A stretch of 64,000 nucleotides of DNA from Pycnococcus provasolii (Eukaryota; Chlorophyta; Pseudoscourfieldiophyceae; Pseudoscourfieldiales; Pycnococcaceae): NCBI GenBank assembly GCA_938743325.2, contig OW568876.1, forward strand, positions 682,001 to 746,000. The letters run 5' to 3'. The translations under genes were made by a program, and so were the position numbers. Positions within the stretch are counted from its first letter, which is position 1, and each line of letters begins with the position of its first letter. Below the pieces are notes generated by a model that did not search any database, had not been told where the DNA came from, and was given only the letters and a program-made list of their open reading frames with translations. Below are positions 45,222-54,488 of the stretch, in pieces.

Positions 45222-48029
45222 ATGCCCATGCCCATGCTCGTGACGATGCGCTTTGGAATCGTGCTGCTGGCGCTGCTGCTGATGTGCGCAGCGCGCGGCG
45301 GCGACGCCGTGTACAACGGCGCCGAAGCCAGCGCCGCGGATATTCCAGGAGTCACCGGCGGCGTGATCCAACTCAAAGGCGACGAGGACATGAGCACGTG
45401 CATGTCCGGGGACGAGAAAATTAACGCCTTCTGCAGCGGTGGGCTCATCAGCCCGGGCGTCTTCCTCACCGCCGCGCACTGCGTGATGGAAAACGAGGAA
45501 ATCAAGAAAGGAAACCCCAAGGTCTTGTCCACCTACCGGGTTGTGCTCGGCAGGAAGTACCCGCATCTCAACGACGACGGCTCGTGTCCTGGCCGCGAGC
45601 TCGGCGTTGCAGACAACGTCTACAAGATCAAGGCCGCCTTCTGGGCAAAGGAGTTCGAAGCGTATTCATACGACCGTCCAGACAGCCAAGGTGTCCTGGA
45701 CCACATGGACTACATGATCCTGTACCTCGACACGTGTGCAACCGCGAGCACGCTCGGCGGGCTCACGCCCAAGGCTGCTGGTGCCTCCTTTGAGGACTAT
45801 AACTTGGCGCGCGGCGGCGGGCCGGGACTGAAAATCAAGTTCTTTGGCTATGGCGAGAACGAGATGGGCGCAGCGAACTTTGATACCCGTATGGGTGTCG
45901 GCGAGTTCACGTTTTCGCGCTCCACGTCGCCTTCTGGTGACGCCGGAAAGAAGAACATGTGGATAGACTGCTCGTGGCTTCCAGACTCGGCCTCCACCTG
46001 GAAGGCGGGCGATGGCCTCGCGGCAGCCAAGAACGGCCAGAACTTGGTGGCGACACCTTACCTCATGTGCCAGCCACAGAATCCAGTTGGAACGAAGCTT
46101 TGCGCTGATCACACGAACCAGGCTGACTGCTTGAACGCGAAGAAGACGACCAAGGCGCCGATCTTGTCCTTCTGCAAGTGGACAGGTGCCGCGTGCGAAG
46201 TCGACGCGAACGTCGGCGGCGCCGAAGGCGTCATGACCTACGCTACGCTCGGTGGCGGCGACTCAGGTGGCGCCCTCTACGTGCAGAAGGAAACTACCTA
46301 CGTGCACGTTGGAGTGATGTCCGGTGGCTCCCCGCTTCCTCCCAAGTATGGCTTTGCCTACCGCACCAATTACGTTCAAAACTGGCTCAAGACTGCACTC
46401 GACCGCGACACCTGCATTTCCGGTTCTTCCATCCAACACTTTGACGGCTATGATGCAGCAATCACAGGAATGTCTGCTGCAACGTCCCAGTTCATAGGCG
46501 GCCTGACGACCTCCACCTCCTTTGGGGATCTCTCCTTGCTCCCAGAACGCTCGACGACGACGACGACGACGACGACGACGGCAACAACTACATCAACTAC
46601 TACCACTACTACTACTACTACTACGACGACGACGACGACGATGCCGCCGACGACAACTACTACGATGCCGCCGCCGACAACTACTACGGAGCCGCCGATG
46701 ACCCCAACTCCGACCCCAACGCCGACGCCGACGCTGTCGACGAACACGACGATGCCGGTTTCGGATCCAAACGCGCAGTTATGCCAGGCCTACCCGACGG
46801 CGTGTGAGGCGAAGGATGATGACGGTGAGATTTGCTTCTTGGCCTTCACGAACTTTTCGCAAGCGAATGAAGAGAACGACTGGTCGAATCCAAGTGAGAC
46901 GTGCAAGCAGTTTGATCGTCCCAAGTGCATCAAGGCGCTCCTTGCGACGGAGTTCACGTTCCCAGTCATCGCCGAATACGCAGAGTACCCGGGCAACACA
47001 AAAGAGCTCATCACCAACGCAACAGACAAGGCTGGCATGATGTCAATCTTGAAGATGTGCAATGGCGCTGACTTAGTTTGCGTTGCTTACCCCGCGACGT
47101 GCGAGGTGAAGGATTCCATGGGAACGCTGTGCGTGTCTCAGTTGATGAACTACGGCAGTTCTCTCGAGCAATCGCGTGAGGATCCGTCGTGCGAGGGTCT
47201 CGAAAAGGGTGGCGTCACGAAGGAGTGCCTGCCGCTCTTGGTGGAGTCAAAGCTCGACTTCAAGACCGTGGATGGTTCGCCCATGTTGTCGACGAATGAC
47301 GCTGACGGACTCTTGTCTGTGATCAACGCCTGTGCCACGGGCACGCCGCTTCCTGAAACGGGAGGCGGAGGAGACGAGGAGCTGACGCCAATCGACGCGT
47401 CGGTGACGCTGGCAGACATGACCAAGGACCAGTTTGACGCGGAGAAGTTCGCCACCGCGATGGCGGATACGCTGGATGTCAACACAGAGGACGTTACAGA
47501 CGTGAAGGTTGAGGAGATTGCCGCGTCGTCGAAGCGTCGTTCCCTCACTGCGACTGACCTTAAGGTTTCGTTCAAGGTGGCTGTGAAGGATACGATGGAG
47601 GCGACAGAGGCTAGCGAGAAGTTGACCGAGGCTGTCGAGAATGGCTCGCTCGGGACGAAACTTGAGGCGTTTGGCATCACTGGCTTCTCAAGCATCAAGG
47701 CGCCCACGGTGGCTGTTGAGCAAGCGCCCGAGGAGGATCCATCTGGTGAGGATGGCGACGGTTCCCGTACTCCGACGACGACAACGTCGGAGTCGTCGTC
47801 GACGACCACGCCGACGACGACGAAGGCGGAAATGGCTCCGGCGACGACGGTGACGACGACAAAGGCGACGACGGTGACGACAAAGGCTACGACGACGACG
47901 ACGGCGATGAAGGTGACGACGACGGCGACGAAGGTGACGGCGGCGACGACGGCGACGAAGTCGGGCGGCGCGAAGACTTCGTTTTTCGTTGGCGTTGCTG
48001 CGATTGCGGCTGCTGCGATGGCTGCGTAG
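45222..48029 (+). CDS. Secreted mucin-like trypsin-family serine protease
   Basis: A 935-residue protein from ATG 45222. Signal peptide MRFGIVLLALLLMCAARGGD sits just inside. The S1 domain (~30-430) has LTAAHC (His near 85), HMDYMILYLD (Asp near 163) and GGGDSGGALYV (Ser near 347), so the catalytic triad looks intact. A Thr-rich mucin tract (~445-510; ACG/ACT microsatellite in DNA) leads to two paralogous Cys-rich modules (CQAYPTACEAKDDDGEICF; CVAYPATCEVKDSMGTLC). Next is an adhesin-like module (ASVTLADMTKDQFDAEKF, DLKVSFKVAV), a second Thr tract and a short hydrophobic C-terminus (SFFVGVAAIAAAAMAA) resembling a GPI-anchor signal. It is likely a cell-surface protease. Confidence 0.85.
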   Translation: MPMPMLVTMRFGIVLLALLLMCAARGGDAVYNGAEASAADIPGVTGGVIQLKGDEDMSTCMSGDEKINAFCSGGLISPGVFLTAAHCVMENEEIKKGNPKVLSTYRVVLGRKYPHLNDDGSCPGRELGVADNVYKIKAAFWAKEFEAYSYDRPDSQGVLDHMDYMILYLDTCATASTLGGLTPKAAGASFEDYNLARGGGPGLKIKFFGYGENEMGAANFDTRMGVGEFTFSRSTSPSGDAGKKNMWIDCSWLPDSASTWKAGDGLAAAKNGQNLVATPYLMCQPQNPVGTKLCADHTNQADCLNAKKTTKAPILSFCKWTGAACEVDANVGGAEGVMTYATLGGGDSGGALYVQKETTYVHVGVMSGGSPLPPKYGFAYRTNYVQNWLKTALDRDTCISGSSIQHFDGYDAAITGMSAATSQFIGGLTTSTSFGDLSLLPERSTTTTTTTTTATTTSTTTTTTTTTTTTTTTMPPTTTTTMPPPTTTTEPPMTPTPTPTPTPTLSTNTTMPVSDPNAQLCQAYPTACEAKDDDGEICFLAFTNFSQANEENDWSNPSETCKQFDRPKCIKALLATEFTFPVIAEYAEYPGNTKELITNATDKAGMMSILKMCNGADLVCVAYPATCEVKDSMGTLCVSQLMNYGSSLEQSREDPSCEGLEKGGVTKECLPLLVESKLDFKTVDGSPMLSTNDADGLLSVINACATGTPLPETGGGGDEELTPIDASVTLADMTKDQFDAEKFATAMADTLDVNTEDVTDVKVEEIAASSKRRSLTATDLKVSFKVAVKDTMEATEASEKLTEAVENGSLGTKLEAFGITGFSSIKAPTVAVEQAPEEDPSGEDGDGSRTPTTTTSESSSTTTPTTTKAEMAPATTVTTTKATTVTTKATTTTTAMKVTTTATKVTAATTATKSGGAKTSFFVGVAAIAAAAMAA

Positions 48030-48450
48030 GGATATATGCATGCATGGGTGAAGCCTCGTCGTGCTTAAGGGATAAGGGACGGGTGATCGAAGGGAATTTT
48101 CACCAGCGCTTGACTGGTTGGCATTTATTTTTCGTAGAATCATTTTTGTTCGCTGACGTCATCACTTCGCCAGCTCTTTCTACTTGTAAATGCCGATTGA
48201 ATGGATTGTTGATATTATCCGATCCACTATGGTGGTACGCCCTCGACCGACGCTTCCGCCGCTGCCTCCTAGACATATCGTCCCCCACCGGCCACCGGAC
48301 GTGCGTGTCTTAGTACTTTGGTTCGCTTGGCGCTCGCCTGACGTGCTTAAACGACGCACTTTTGGTACCGGCTGCCTACCTATCCCCCACCGGACGTGCG
48401 TGTGGGGGGTATAATGAGCGCCAACCTGAAATGCAACTAAGCAACTTTGA
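48030..48450. other. Intergenic, with a 15-bp direct repeat
   Basis: No gene seen. ACCGGACGTGCGTGT occurs twice (about 48295 and 48390). The stretch precedes the duplicated tRNA block. Confidence 0.5.
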
Positions 48451-48452
48451 GC

Positions 48453-48477
48453 AAAAAAAAAACTCTCGTGATGAGAG
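48453..48477 (-). terminator. Candidate Pol III terminator: hairpin plus T10
   Basis: Read on the minus strand, CTCTC and GAGAG pair around a five-base loop and are followed by ten T. The same 38-bp block occurs at 61416-61453 downstream of the other tRNA copy. Confidence 0.5.
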
Positions 48478-48509
48478 GAAGAATCCGTTTATCGCTGATG
48501 CGGTATTAG

Positions 48510-48650
48510 GACCACGCCTGAGGAAGGAAAAGCGTCAGAAAATGTGCGAAATTTCGATGTGACGATAAATGTGATCGGAAAAGAGGCGTACTCTGACCAA
48601 CTGAGCTAAGGGAGCTTTAGTTTGATACTCCCTACCCGGCTCGAACGGAT
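48510..48650 (-). tRNA. Candidate permuted tRNA gene, copy A
   Basis: Reverse-complement copy of the candidate at 61180-61320. The 3' portion (T-arm and 3' acceptor strand) is at 48626-48650 and the 5' portion (acceptor, D-arm, anticodon arm with intron) at 48510-48615, in that order of transcription. See copy B for the pairing. It matches copy B throughout the tRNA parts. Copy A lies upstream of the truncated decapping-like gene copy, on the opposite strand. Confidence 0.6.
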
Positions 48651-48865
48651 GACCTTGGACTTGCAATGTCGTGTTGATAATGCTTGCCCGGGAGAGGTAC
48701 ACAGGCGATATCGTGCTGCATGCCATGCAATTTGCAGCAAGTTGTTTCGGCGAGAAGAGCGAACGAGCGAACGCGCCGCGCACCTGCTTCAAGGCATTAC
48801 CCTAAATTTATAAAACGTGCACACGGCCAGCCACACAGCAGCACCACTCAAGGAAAACCATTAAG

Positions 48866-49081
48866 ATGCCCGTCTCGCGGCCGAACCAGGGCGACGCGCT
48901 TCTCACTGACACAGGCGTGACGGGTGCAAACAAGAACACGCTCGCGCTACCAGGCACCGGCCGTGACCTCGTGCCCTTTTTCACGCCAGGAACGACGCAG
49001 TTGAACCACGAGGTGCGCGTCGACGAAACGACGCGCGCGCCCGCCGTCGTCGTAGCACCTGCACCACAACAACCACTAGCA
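48866..49081 (+). pseudogene. Truncated 5' copy of the decapping-activator-like gene
   Basis: The first 72 residues (MPVSRPNQGDALLTDTGVTG onward) match the full gene at 60122-60964 almost exactly. After 49081 the frame runs into unrelated sequence (ARAFASITLDENRAKRNSER), so the Dcp1-binding motif and Leu-rich motifs are absent. It keeps the promoter and may be transcribed. It is a partial host-gene duplicate, not a functional gene. Confidence 0.85.
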
Positions 49082-49189
49082 GCGGCACGGGCTTTCGCAT
49101 CGATCACTCTTGATGAAAATCGCGCTAAGCGAAATAGCGAACGTCTAATTCTTCGAGGGCGGCCTCACGCGGGCGCGGCGTCCCTCCAG

Positions 49190-49244
49190 AAGCCGCGTGA
49201 GGCCGCAAGAGGCCGCAAGAGGCCGCGTGAGGCCTCTTGCGGCC
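49190..49244. repeat. GAGGCCGCAAGAGGCC palindromic repeat
   Basis: Tandem GAGGCCGCAA units are followed by their reverse complement (GGCCTCTTGCGGCC), giving a 16-18 bp hairpin. A related AGGCCTCAAGAGGCC lies at 51770-51785. The Copia element inserted at the end of this palindrome. Confidence 0.75.
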
Positions 49245-49636
49245 TGCTGAGAGGGGCGAATCGATTGGGGGTTTGTTTTGGTGAAACCCCCACTGGAGAT
49301 TTGGTTTGTTTGGTTTTACGTCTTGACTTTTTCAGGACGTGGTGTATTTATAGTGGGTGACTGACAGCCCACTATAATCCCCCCCTTTGGAATAAACAAC
49401 TCAAGACGTTTTCCATTGATGTAAAGATAGCGATCGTGTGATCACGATCGCTCGACGCGCTTTGCTGCTGGCGCGCTGGCGGCGCGCTTCTTCTTTTCTT
49501 TACACTTGTAACTCATTCTTGACTTTTTACTTACTTTCACTCGACCACAACGTATGGCGTCTGAAGGTGATACCGGTGCCGGGGGCACACACCAAGAACA
49601 CACACCACAACCTACAGGCAGTGGCTCGTTCCATCA
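49245..49636 (+). repeat. Left LTR of the Copia element
   Basis: TG...CA ends; pair of 50938-51329. It contains a TATTTATAG-type box near 49344 and a GATCGTGTGATCACGATC palindrome near 49431. The gag-like ATG lies 83 bases before its end. Confidence 0.9.
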
Positions 49637-50124
49637 TGGAACCGGGTCCGCTGGTGAACAGCGCCCGGAACAACCACTGCTCAACGACGAGGAGCGCGAA
49701 GATCTAGTCGTCATCGCGCAAAACTCGCCGCTGGCGTCGCAGCGACTCAGCGCGCGACGCGCACTGCTGGATGATGCGACACTACGCCATCAGCAGATGG
49801 AGGAGACAACGACAGCAACAGCGTCATCCCCAGGGATGCGTGTACTTGTCGCGAGGGCTCGGCGTGAACGCGACATGGCGCAGCAGGCTTTGGACAACGA
49901 ACAAACAACAGCAGCTACGCCATCATCATCATTCCATTCACAGGGATCGGAGTCGCCAACGCCGACACCACCACTACAACAAGTAGACCCAGATGCAACG
50001 ACGATCGTCCTAACAAACAATCGCTTTGCGTTGCTGTCAGATGATGCAGCGACAAATGGAAACAACAACAATGAGCCTCAACAACAACCCGGAATTCGAC
50101 AACCCGTCCAAAATACCGTTTCTA

Positions 50125-50156
<32 letters not shown>

Positions 50157-50937
50157 CCTACGTGGAACGCACCACAACGTGGTATGCCAACAACAGCAGT
50201 AGGAGCACAACCGTTCGAAGGAGGAGCACAACCGTTCGAAGGAGGAGCACAACAATCAAGCGGAACAATGCCAATGCCTGCGTGCTCAAGTTGCGATTCC
50301 GCGACAGCGCATCGCAAAGGACAGCTCAGCCACAACAGAATCCTGAAGTATGTCTCGCAGACGAGTCAATTTGGTCTGTGGTACGGCAACGACAATGACG
50401 CGACATCCATTCGACTGGTGGCCTACGTCGACAGCGATTGGGCTGGCGAGCCTGACCGTCGTAGCCTAGGAGGGCTTGCTCTGCGGATCAATCGTCAAGC
50501 TCTGGTGCACTGGAGAGTGATGAAGCAGAAGGTCGTCGCGAAGTCTTCGGCAGAGGCTGAGCTAATCGCACTCGCGGATCACTCTGACATGGTGATGACT
50601 GCCAGACTGCTACTTGCAGAACTAGGATTAGGCCAAGATCGTACGCCTGTGCATGAGGACAACTCGGCCGCAATCCAGATACTGGGCGACAGGCGCTACG
50701 ACGGGCGGACCAAGCATGTGGACTACAGGATCAAATCTGTGCGAGAGCGGGTACTCAGTGGCGCGATCAACGTGACGTACATCTCCACCAAACTTCAGCT
50801 GGCGGACATGTTCACGAAGGGACTTCCTCGTGTGGATCACGAGCGCATGACCGCGGTTGCGCTGCATGGAGGGGACCTCGATTCGCTGAGCTAACTTGGC
50901 ACCAACCACAGTTCGTACTGCGATCGGCGAGGAGGAG

Positions 50938-51329
50938 TGCTGAGAGGGGCGAATCGATTGGGGGTTTGTTTTGGTGAAACCCCCACTGGAGATTTGGTTT
51001 GTTTGGTTTTACGTCTTGACTTTTTCAGGACGTGGTGTATTTATAGTGGGTGACTGACAGCCCACTATAATCCCCCCCTTTGGAATAAACAACTCAAGAC
51101 GTTTTCCATTGATGTAAAGATAGCGATCGTGTGATCACGATCGCTCGACGCGCTTTGCTGCTGGCGCGCTGGCGGCGCGCTTCTTCTTTTCTTTACACTT
51201 GTAACTCATTCTTGACTTTTTACTTACTTTCACTCGACCACAACGTATGGCGTCTGAAGGTGATACCGGTGCCGGGGGCACACACCAAGAACACACACCA
51301 CAACCTACAGGCAGTGGCTCGTTCCATCA
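50938..51329 (+). repeat. Right LTR of the Copia element
   Basis: 392 bp, same boundaries as the left LTR, followed by the CGGCC target duplication. Confidence 0.9.
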
Positions 51330-51334
51330 CGGCC

Positions 51335-51787
51335 TCAGACCCCTGAGTAATCCTGAAAGGAAAGAAAAATATATAGAACTTTTAGAGGAACAAGGATCAG
51401 AGTCTGCAAGGTATCGTATTCGTGTGATATGAGTAATTATCTTTAAATGACTTTCTGTTTATAGTATAAGTGCTGACTAAGTGCTGAATATTACACTCAC
51501 TTATGTATTTACCTCTTAAAGAACTCGTTTATATGCGGATTTAAGTGCGGTCCTGTAAATCCGTCCTGTAAATTGTTGTTTTTGTTGTTGTCAAACCTTA
51601 CTTATTTGTGATTTAAAAACTATTGATGGAGACTGGGGGGGGCACCCTAGATCTGCCCACAGCCGTCCATCATACTAATTATTCCATGTAAACCAGGTAC
51701 CCATTGTTGAACGGATACCTGTCCAACCAAACCCCTAACTGCATGCTGATCCATCGCTCACTCAGGAGGCCTCAAGAGGCCGCTGAA
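51335..51787. other. AT-rich segment with a coding-like scrap
   Basis: Markedly more AT-rich than the surroundings. Just after the Copia element, bases ~51335-51432 read LSNPERKEKYIELLEEQGSE and end SARYRIRVI before a stop. That is a coding-like C-terminal string with AT-rich codons of unknown origin. Nothing else is seen to 51787. Confidence 0.35.
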
Positions 51788-51910
51788 AGTTAAGTAGACG
51801 AATTCGCTCCTCTTGCTCCTTCGCAACGCGTCGTTCGTGCTGCCACGGTATGAAGGCAAGGCGGAGCGCTTCGTAAGCTAGCGCTCCGAGCTCCGCAGGG
51901 GAGCCAGTGT
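51788..51910 (-). pseudogene. Fragment of an RCC1-repeat gene paralogue
   Basis: The minus strand reads AYEALRLAFIPWQHERRVAK and then EQEERIRLLN. This matches the N-terminal helix of the RCC1-repeat protein encoded at 25205-26170 (AYDAMRLAVVPWLRERRLRK). No start codon and no propeller repeats follow; it runs into the GAGGCC-type palindrome and a stop. It is an isolated paralogue fragment of a host gene. Confidence 0.65.
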
Positions 51911-52051
51911 GCTGAGTGTTGACTTGGTGTCCATTGATTAAGGCCGGGGGCGGGAATGACTGGATGTCACCTCAAAAAAAGATGAGAAGAAGAAGAGGTC
52001 TAAGCGGCATCAACTTGGATGGATTGATTTCGGGGTTTAAGGAATTCCCTC

Positions 52052-54358
52052 ATGTCCCCACCACCTGTCCCCACCCCTCCACGAGCAAGCGAGGGCGAGC
52101 TTTCTCTTCTGCTCCCCCTCTCTCTTCCCCTTCCAGAAGTCACACCACCTCGCCGTCCCGCGATGTCCGACCGCGACCTGCAAGCTGCCATCTACGCCTC
52201 CCTGCAGTCAGCGCAACCAGCGCGAACGACAGCCGCCGCCGCGCCGACGCGAAGGGCACCCACCACCACCAACACCAACACCACAAGGCAGAGTCACAGC
52301 TCTCTCTGGCCGGCAAGGCAGCAGTCCAACCCAACGAATGCGGGTGGTGCAAGGTCGAGAGCTCCTCCTTTGCGACCGCAGCCTGCAAAACCAAGGCCAG
52401 CCGCACACAACCAGAGCTACGGGCGCAAGAATGCGCTCGAGCGCGCCGGACTTCGGCCACAACAAAACCAGCACAAAGGCGACTACTACGGTGCAGAGCC
52501 GCCACGCCAGACGCCACGGCAGGGCTCTCACCAGAAGGCGCAGCACACGACATCAGGCGTACGCGCAGCTGTGTGGGGCGCCATAGCGGAAGAGACTGCA
52601 ACGGCATATGCCGCTGCAGAGGCGAAGAGCGTCGCCGCGGCTGCAGATGCGCGCAACGCTGCGCGTGCTGCGGCGGCAAGCGCCGCACGTGCCGCGCGCA
52701 GTGCTGCCGCAGCTCCAAGGCCTGCGCCGCAAGCAGTCAAACCTGCCGCTCCGTCCCTCGGCGCCGCTCCGTCGTCATCTTCCGCCGGAAAAGCGGCGGT
52801 TGCTTCCGCGGCACGCGGTCGAGCGGAGTATGCTGTAGTCATGGGGACGGGTTTGCTCGCAACGCGTGGGGAGGGTGACAGCCTCGAAGGTGCACTCGAC
52901 GTGAAAGACAAGGCGCTGTGTATCGTCCGCAGACAGCTGCAGCCACAGCTCGACAGTGACTCGCTCAAGGCTCTCGAGGATGGCAGCTACTCTCTGTCAG
53001 TTGAGGCGAAGTGCTGCCACGCGGCGCCCGCATCAGGACAACGTCCCGCCTTCGTGCTGATGCTCACGTTCGCACCCGTGGGAGTGGCTGGCAGACGCGC
53101 GACGGCATTCGACTGCCTTCGCTTCGACTGCGTCGATCGATACGTCGCACTCGAGTCGCACGAGGATGGCAAGTCTCCTGTGGAGCACGTTCGCGTCGAC
53201 TGCCGCGAGCTAAGACCAGGAACGTTTCATGCAATCGCCGTCGACGTTCGCGACGGCAGATCTCAGGTCACCGTGGCAATCGACGGCGCACGTGTACTCG
53301 ACGCCGTGCGATACGAGGCTTGCGCTTCAGATTCGCCCGTGCTCGCCTTTGGCGTGAGCAAGACGAAGCTATGCTGGCGTGCCATCTCGCTCGTTCCAGC
53401 GACCGGCGACGTGGGCCGTCAGATGGTTCCCTATGAAGGAGACGAGCCCCACTTGGTGGAAGCGGTGATGCGCGACATGCTCTGCGAGGATCTCGGCGTG
53501 ACGTTCGACGATATTGCGAGCTTGGGTCCCGCGAAGAGGCTGCTGAATGAGGCGGTGACTTTGCCGCTACTCATCCCAGAGTACTTCACGGGAATCAGAG
53601 AGCCGTGGAAGGGAGTTCTGCTCTTCGGCCCGCCGGGAACGGGAAAGACGCTGCTCGCACGCGCCGTCTCGTCGATGAACGACGTGACATTCTTCGGATG
53701 CTCGAGTGCCACACTCACGTCCAAGTGGCGTGGAGAGGGTGAGAAGCTAGTCAGGTGCCTGTTTGCGATGGCAAGGCACTACGCGCCATCGATTCTCTTT
53801 TTCGACGAAGTGGACGCGCTCGTCAGCCGTCGTGGCGAGAGTGGTGAGCACGAAGCGAGCCGAAGATTCAAGAGTGAGCTGCTCACGCAGATGGACGGTC
53901 TCCGATCCGAGGAGGACTCGAGCACTTCTCGCGTGATGGTTCTCGCCGCAACCAACTGTCCTTGGGACCTCGACGATGCGCTACTCCGAAGGCTCGAGAA
54001 GCGTATCTACATACCGCTACCATCGGAGGAGAGCATACGCGACATGCTCGCGATTCACCTGAAGGATATCAAATGCGACGACAGCGTGAAGTTGGACAAT
54101 CTCGCTCAGAGGATGGCGGGATTCAGTGGCGCGGACGTCAAGCTTTGCTGCAGGGACGCGTCGATGATGCCACTGAGGAGGTTAGCTGCGGACAAGTCGC
54201 CAAGTGAGATTCAGAAGTTGAAAGAGCAGTTGTCGAGCACCTCCCTCACCATCGACGACTTTGAGATGGCACTCGCCAACACCAAGGCTTCCGTGCCAGC
54301 GGATTCTGTGGGTCACTACGAGTCGTGGGAATCGCAGTTTGCGAGCACCGTACGATGA
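52052..54358 (+). CDS. Katanin/spastin-group AAA ATPase with an internal beta-sandwich domain
   Basis: A 768-residue protein; ATG 52163 (MSDRDLQAAIYASLQSAQ) is an equally likely start. The first ~250 residues are Ala/Pro/Gln/Arg-rich and disordered. Residues ~255-455 form a beta-rich module resembling LamG/concanavalin-like sandwiches (FVLMLTFAPVGVAGRR; FHAIAVDVRDGRSQVTVAID). The AAA domain follows: GVLLFGPPGTGKTLLARA (Walker A near 525), SILFFDEVDAL (Walker B near 583), DDALLRRLEKRIYIPLP with arginine fingers, and FSGADVKLCCRDASM. This places it in the meiotic clade, closest by eye to katanin p60. Such enzymes sever or remodel microtubules as hexamers using ATP. The N-terminal MIT domain usual for katanin is not evident. 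Confidence 0.87.
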   Translation: MSPPPVPTPPRASEGELSLLLPLSLPLPEVTPPRRPAMSDRDLQAAIYASLQSAQPARTTAAAAPTRRAPTTTNTNTTRQSHSSLWPARQQSNPTNAGGARSRAPPLRPQPAKPRPAAHNQSYGRKNALERAGLRPQQNQHKGDYYGAEPPRQTPRQGSHQKAQHTTSGVRAAVWGAIAEETATAYAAAEAKSVAAAADARNAARAAAASAARAARSAAAAPRPAPQAVKPAAPSLGAAPSSSSAGKAAVASAARGRAEYAVVMGTGLLATRGEGDSLEGALDVKDKALCIVRRQLQPQLDSDSLKALEDGSYSLSVEAKCCHAAPASGQRPAFVLMLTFAPVGVAGRRATAFDCLRFDCVDRYVALESHEDGKSPVEHVRVDCRELRPGTFHAIAVDVRDGRSQVTVAIDGARVLDAVRYEACASDSPVLAFGVSKTKLCWRAISLVPATGDVGRQMVPYEGDEPHLVEAVMRDMLCEDLGVTFDDIASLGPAKRLLNEAVTLPLLIPEYFTGIREPWKGVLLFGPPGTGKTLLARAVSSMNDVTFFGCSSATLTSKWRGEGEKLVRCLFAMARHYAPSILFFDEVDALVSRRGESGEHEASRRFKSELLTQMDGLRSEEDSSTSRVMVLAATNCPWDLDDALLRRLEKRIYIPLPSEESIRDMLAIHLKDIKCDDSVKLDNLAQRMAGFSGADVKLCCRDASMMPLRRLAADKSPSEIQKLKEQLSSTSLTIDDFEMALANTKASVPADSVGHYESWESQFASTVR

Positions 54359-54488
54359 TACGATTCAACAAGGCTACATATTTGTTCATTTATTTATTTA
54401 TTTGTTTGTTTGGTTTCGTCACATGACGATGAAATGAAGTAAAACATACAGTACACTTAATACAATATAACAATCACTAAAACAATAT

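Larger units (their letters stand above)
48510..49081. repeat. 572-bp inverted duplication, copy A
   Basis: Matches 60749-61320 in inverted orientation over equal length. I see two mismatches (near 48704 and near 49062). It contains the permuted tRNA and the 5' part of the decapping-activator-like gene. A further 38-bp shared block lies outside it (48451-48488). Confidence 0.9.
49245..51329 (+). mobile_element. Compact Ty1/Copia LTR retrotransposon (non-autonomous)
   Basis: The LTRs are 49245-49636 and 50938-51329, each 392 bp, beginning TGCTGAG and ending CCATCA, and look identical. A 5-bp target duplication CGGCC flanks the element (49240-49244 and 51330-51334). A purine tract (GGCGAGGAGGAG) precedes the right LTR. 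The internal part has a gag-like Gln/Thr-rich head beginning MASEGDTGAGG at 49554, inside the LTR, and a Copia-type RNase H end at about 50280-50894 (VAYVDSDWAGEPDRRS; VAKSSAEAELIALA; HEDNSAAIQI; LADMFTKGLPR). Integrase and reverse transcriptase are not represented, so it is a defective, presumably trans-mobilised copy. Perfect target duplication and matching LTRs point to a recent insertion. Confidence 0.9.

Noticed and set aside
46555-46750. ACG/ACT microsatellite considered as non-coding
   Set aside because: The frame stays open and reads as a Thr-rich mucin stalk between two structured parts of the protease.
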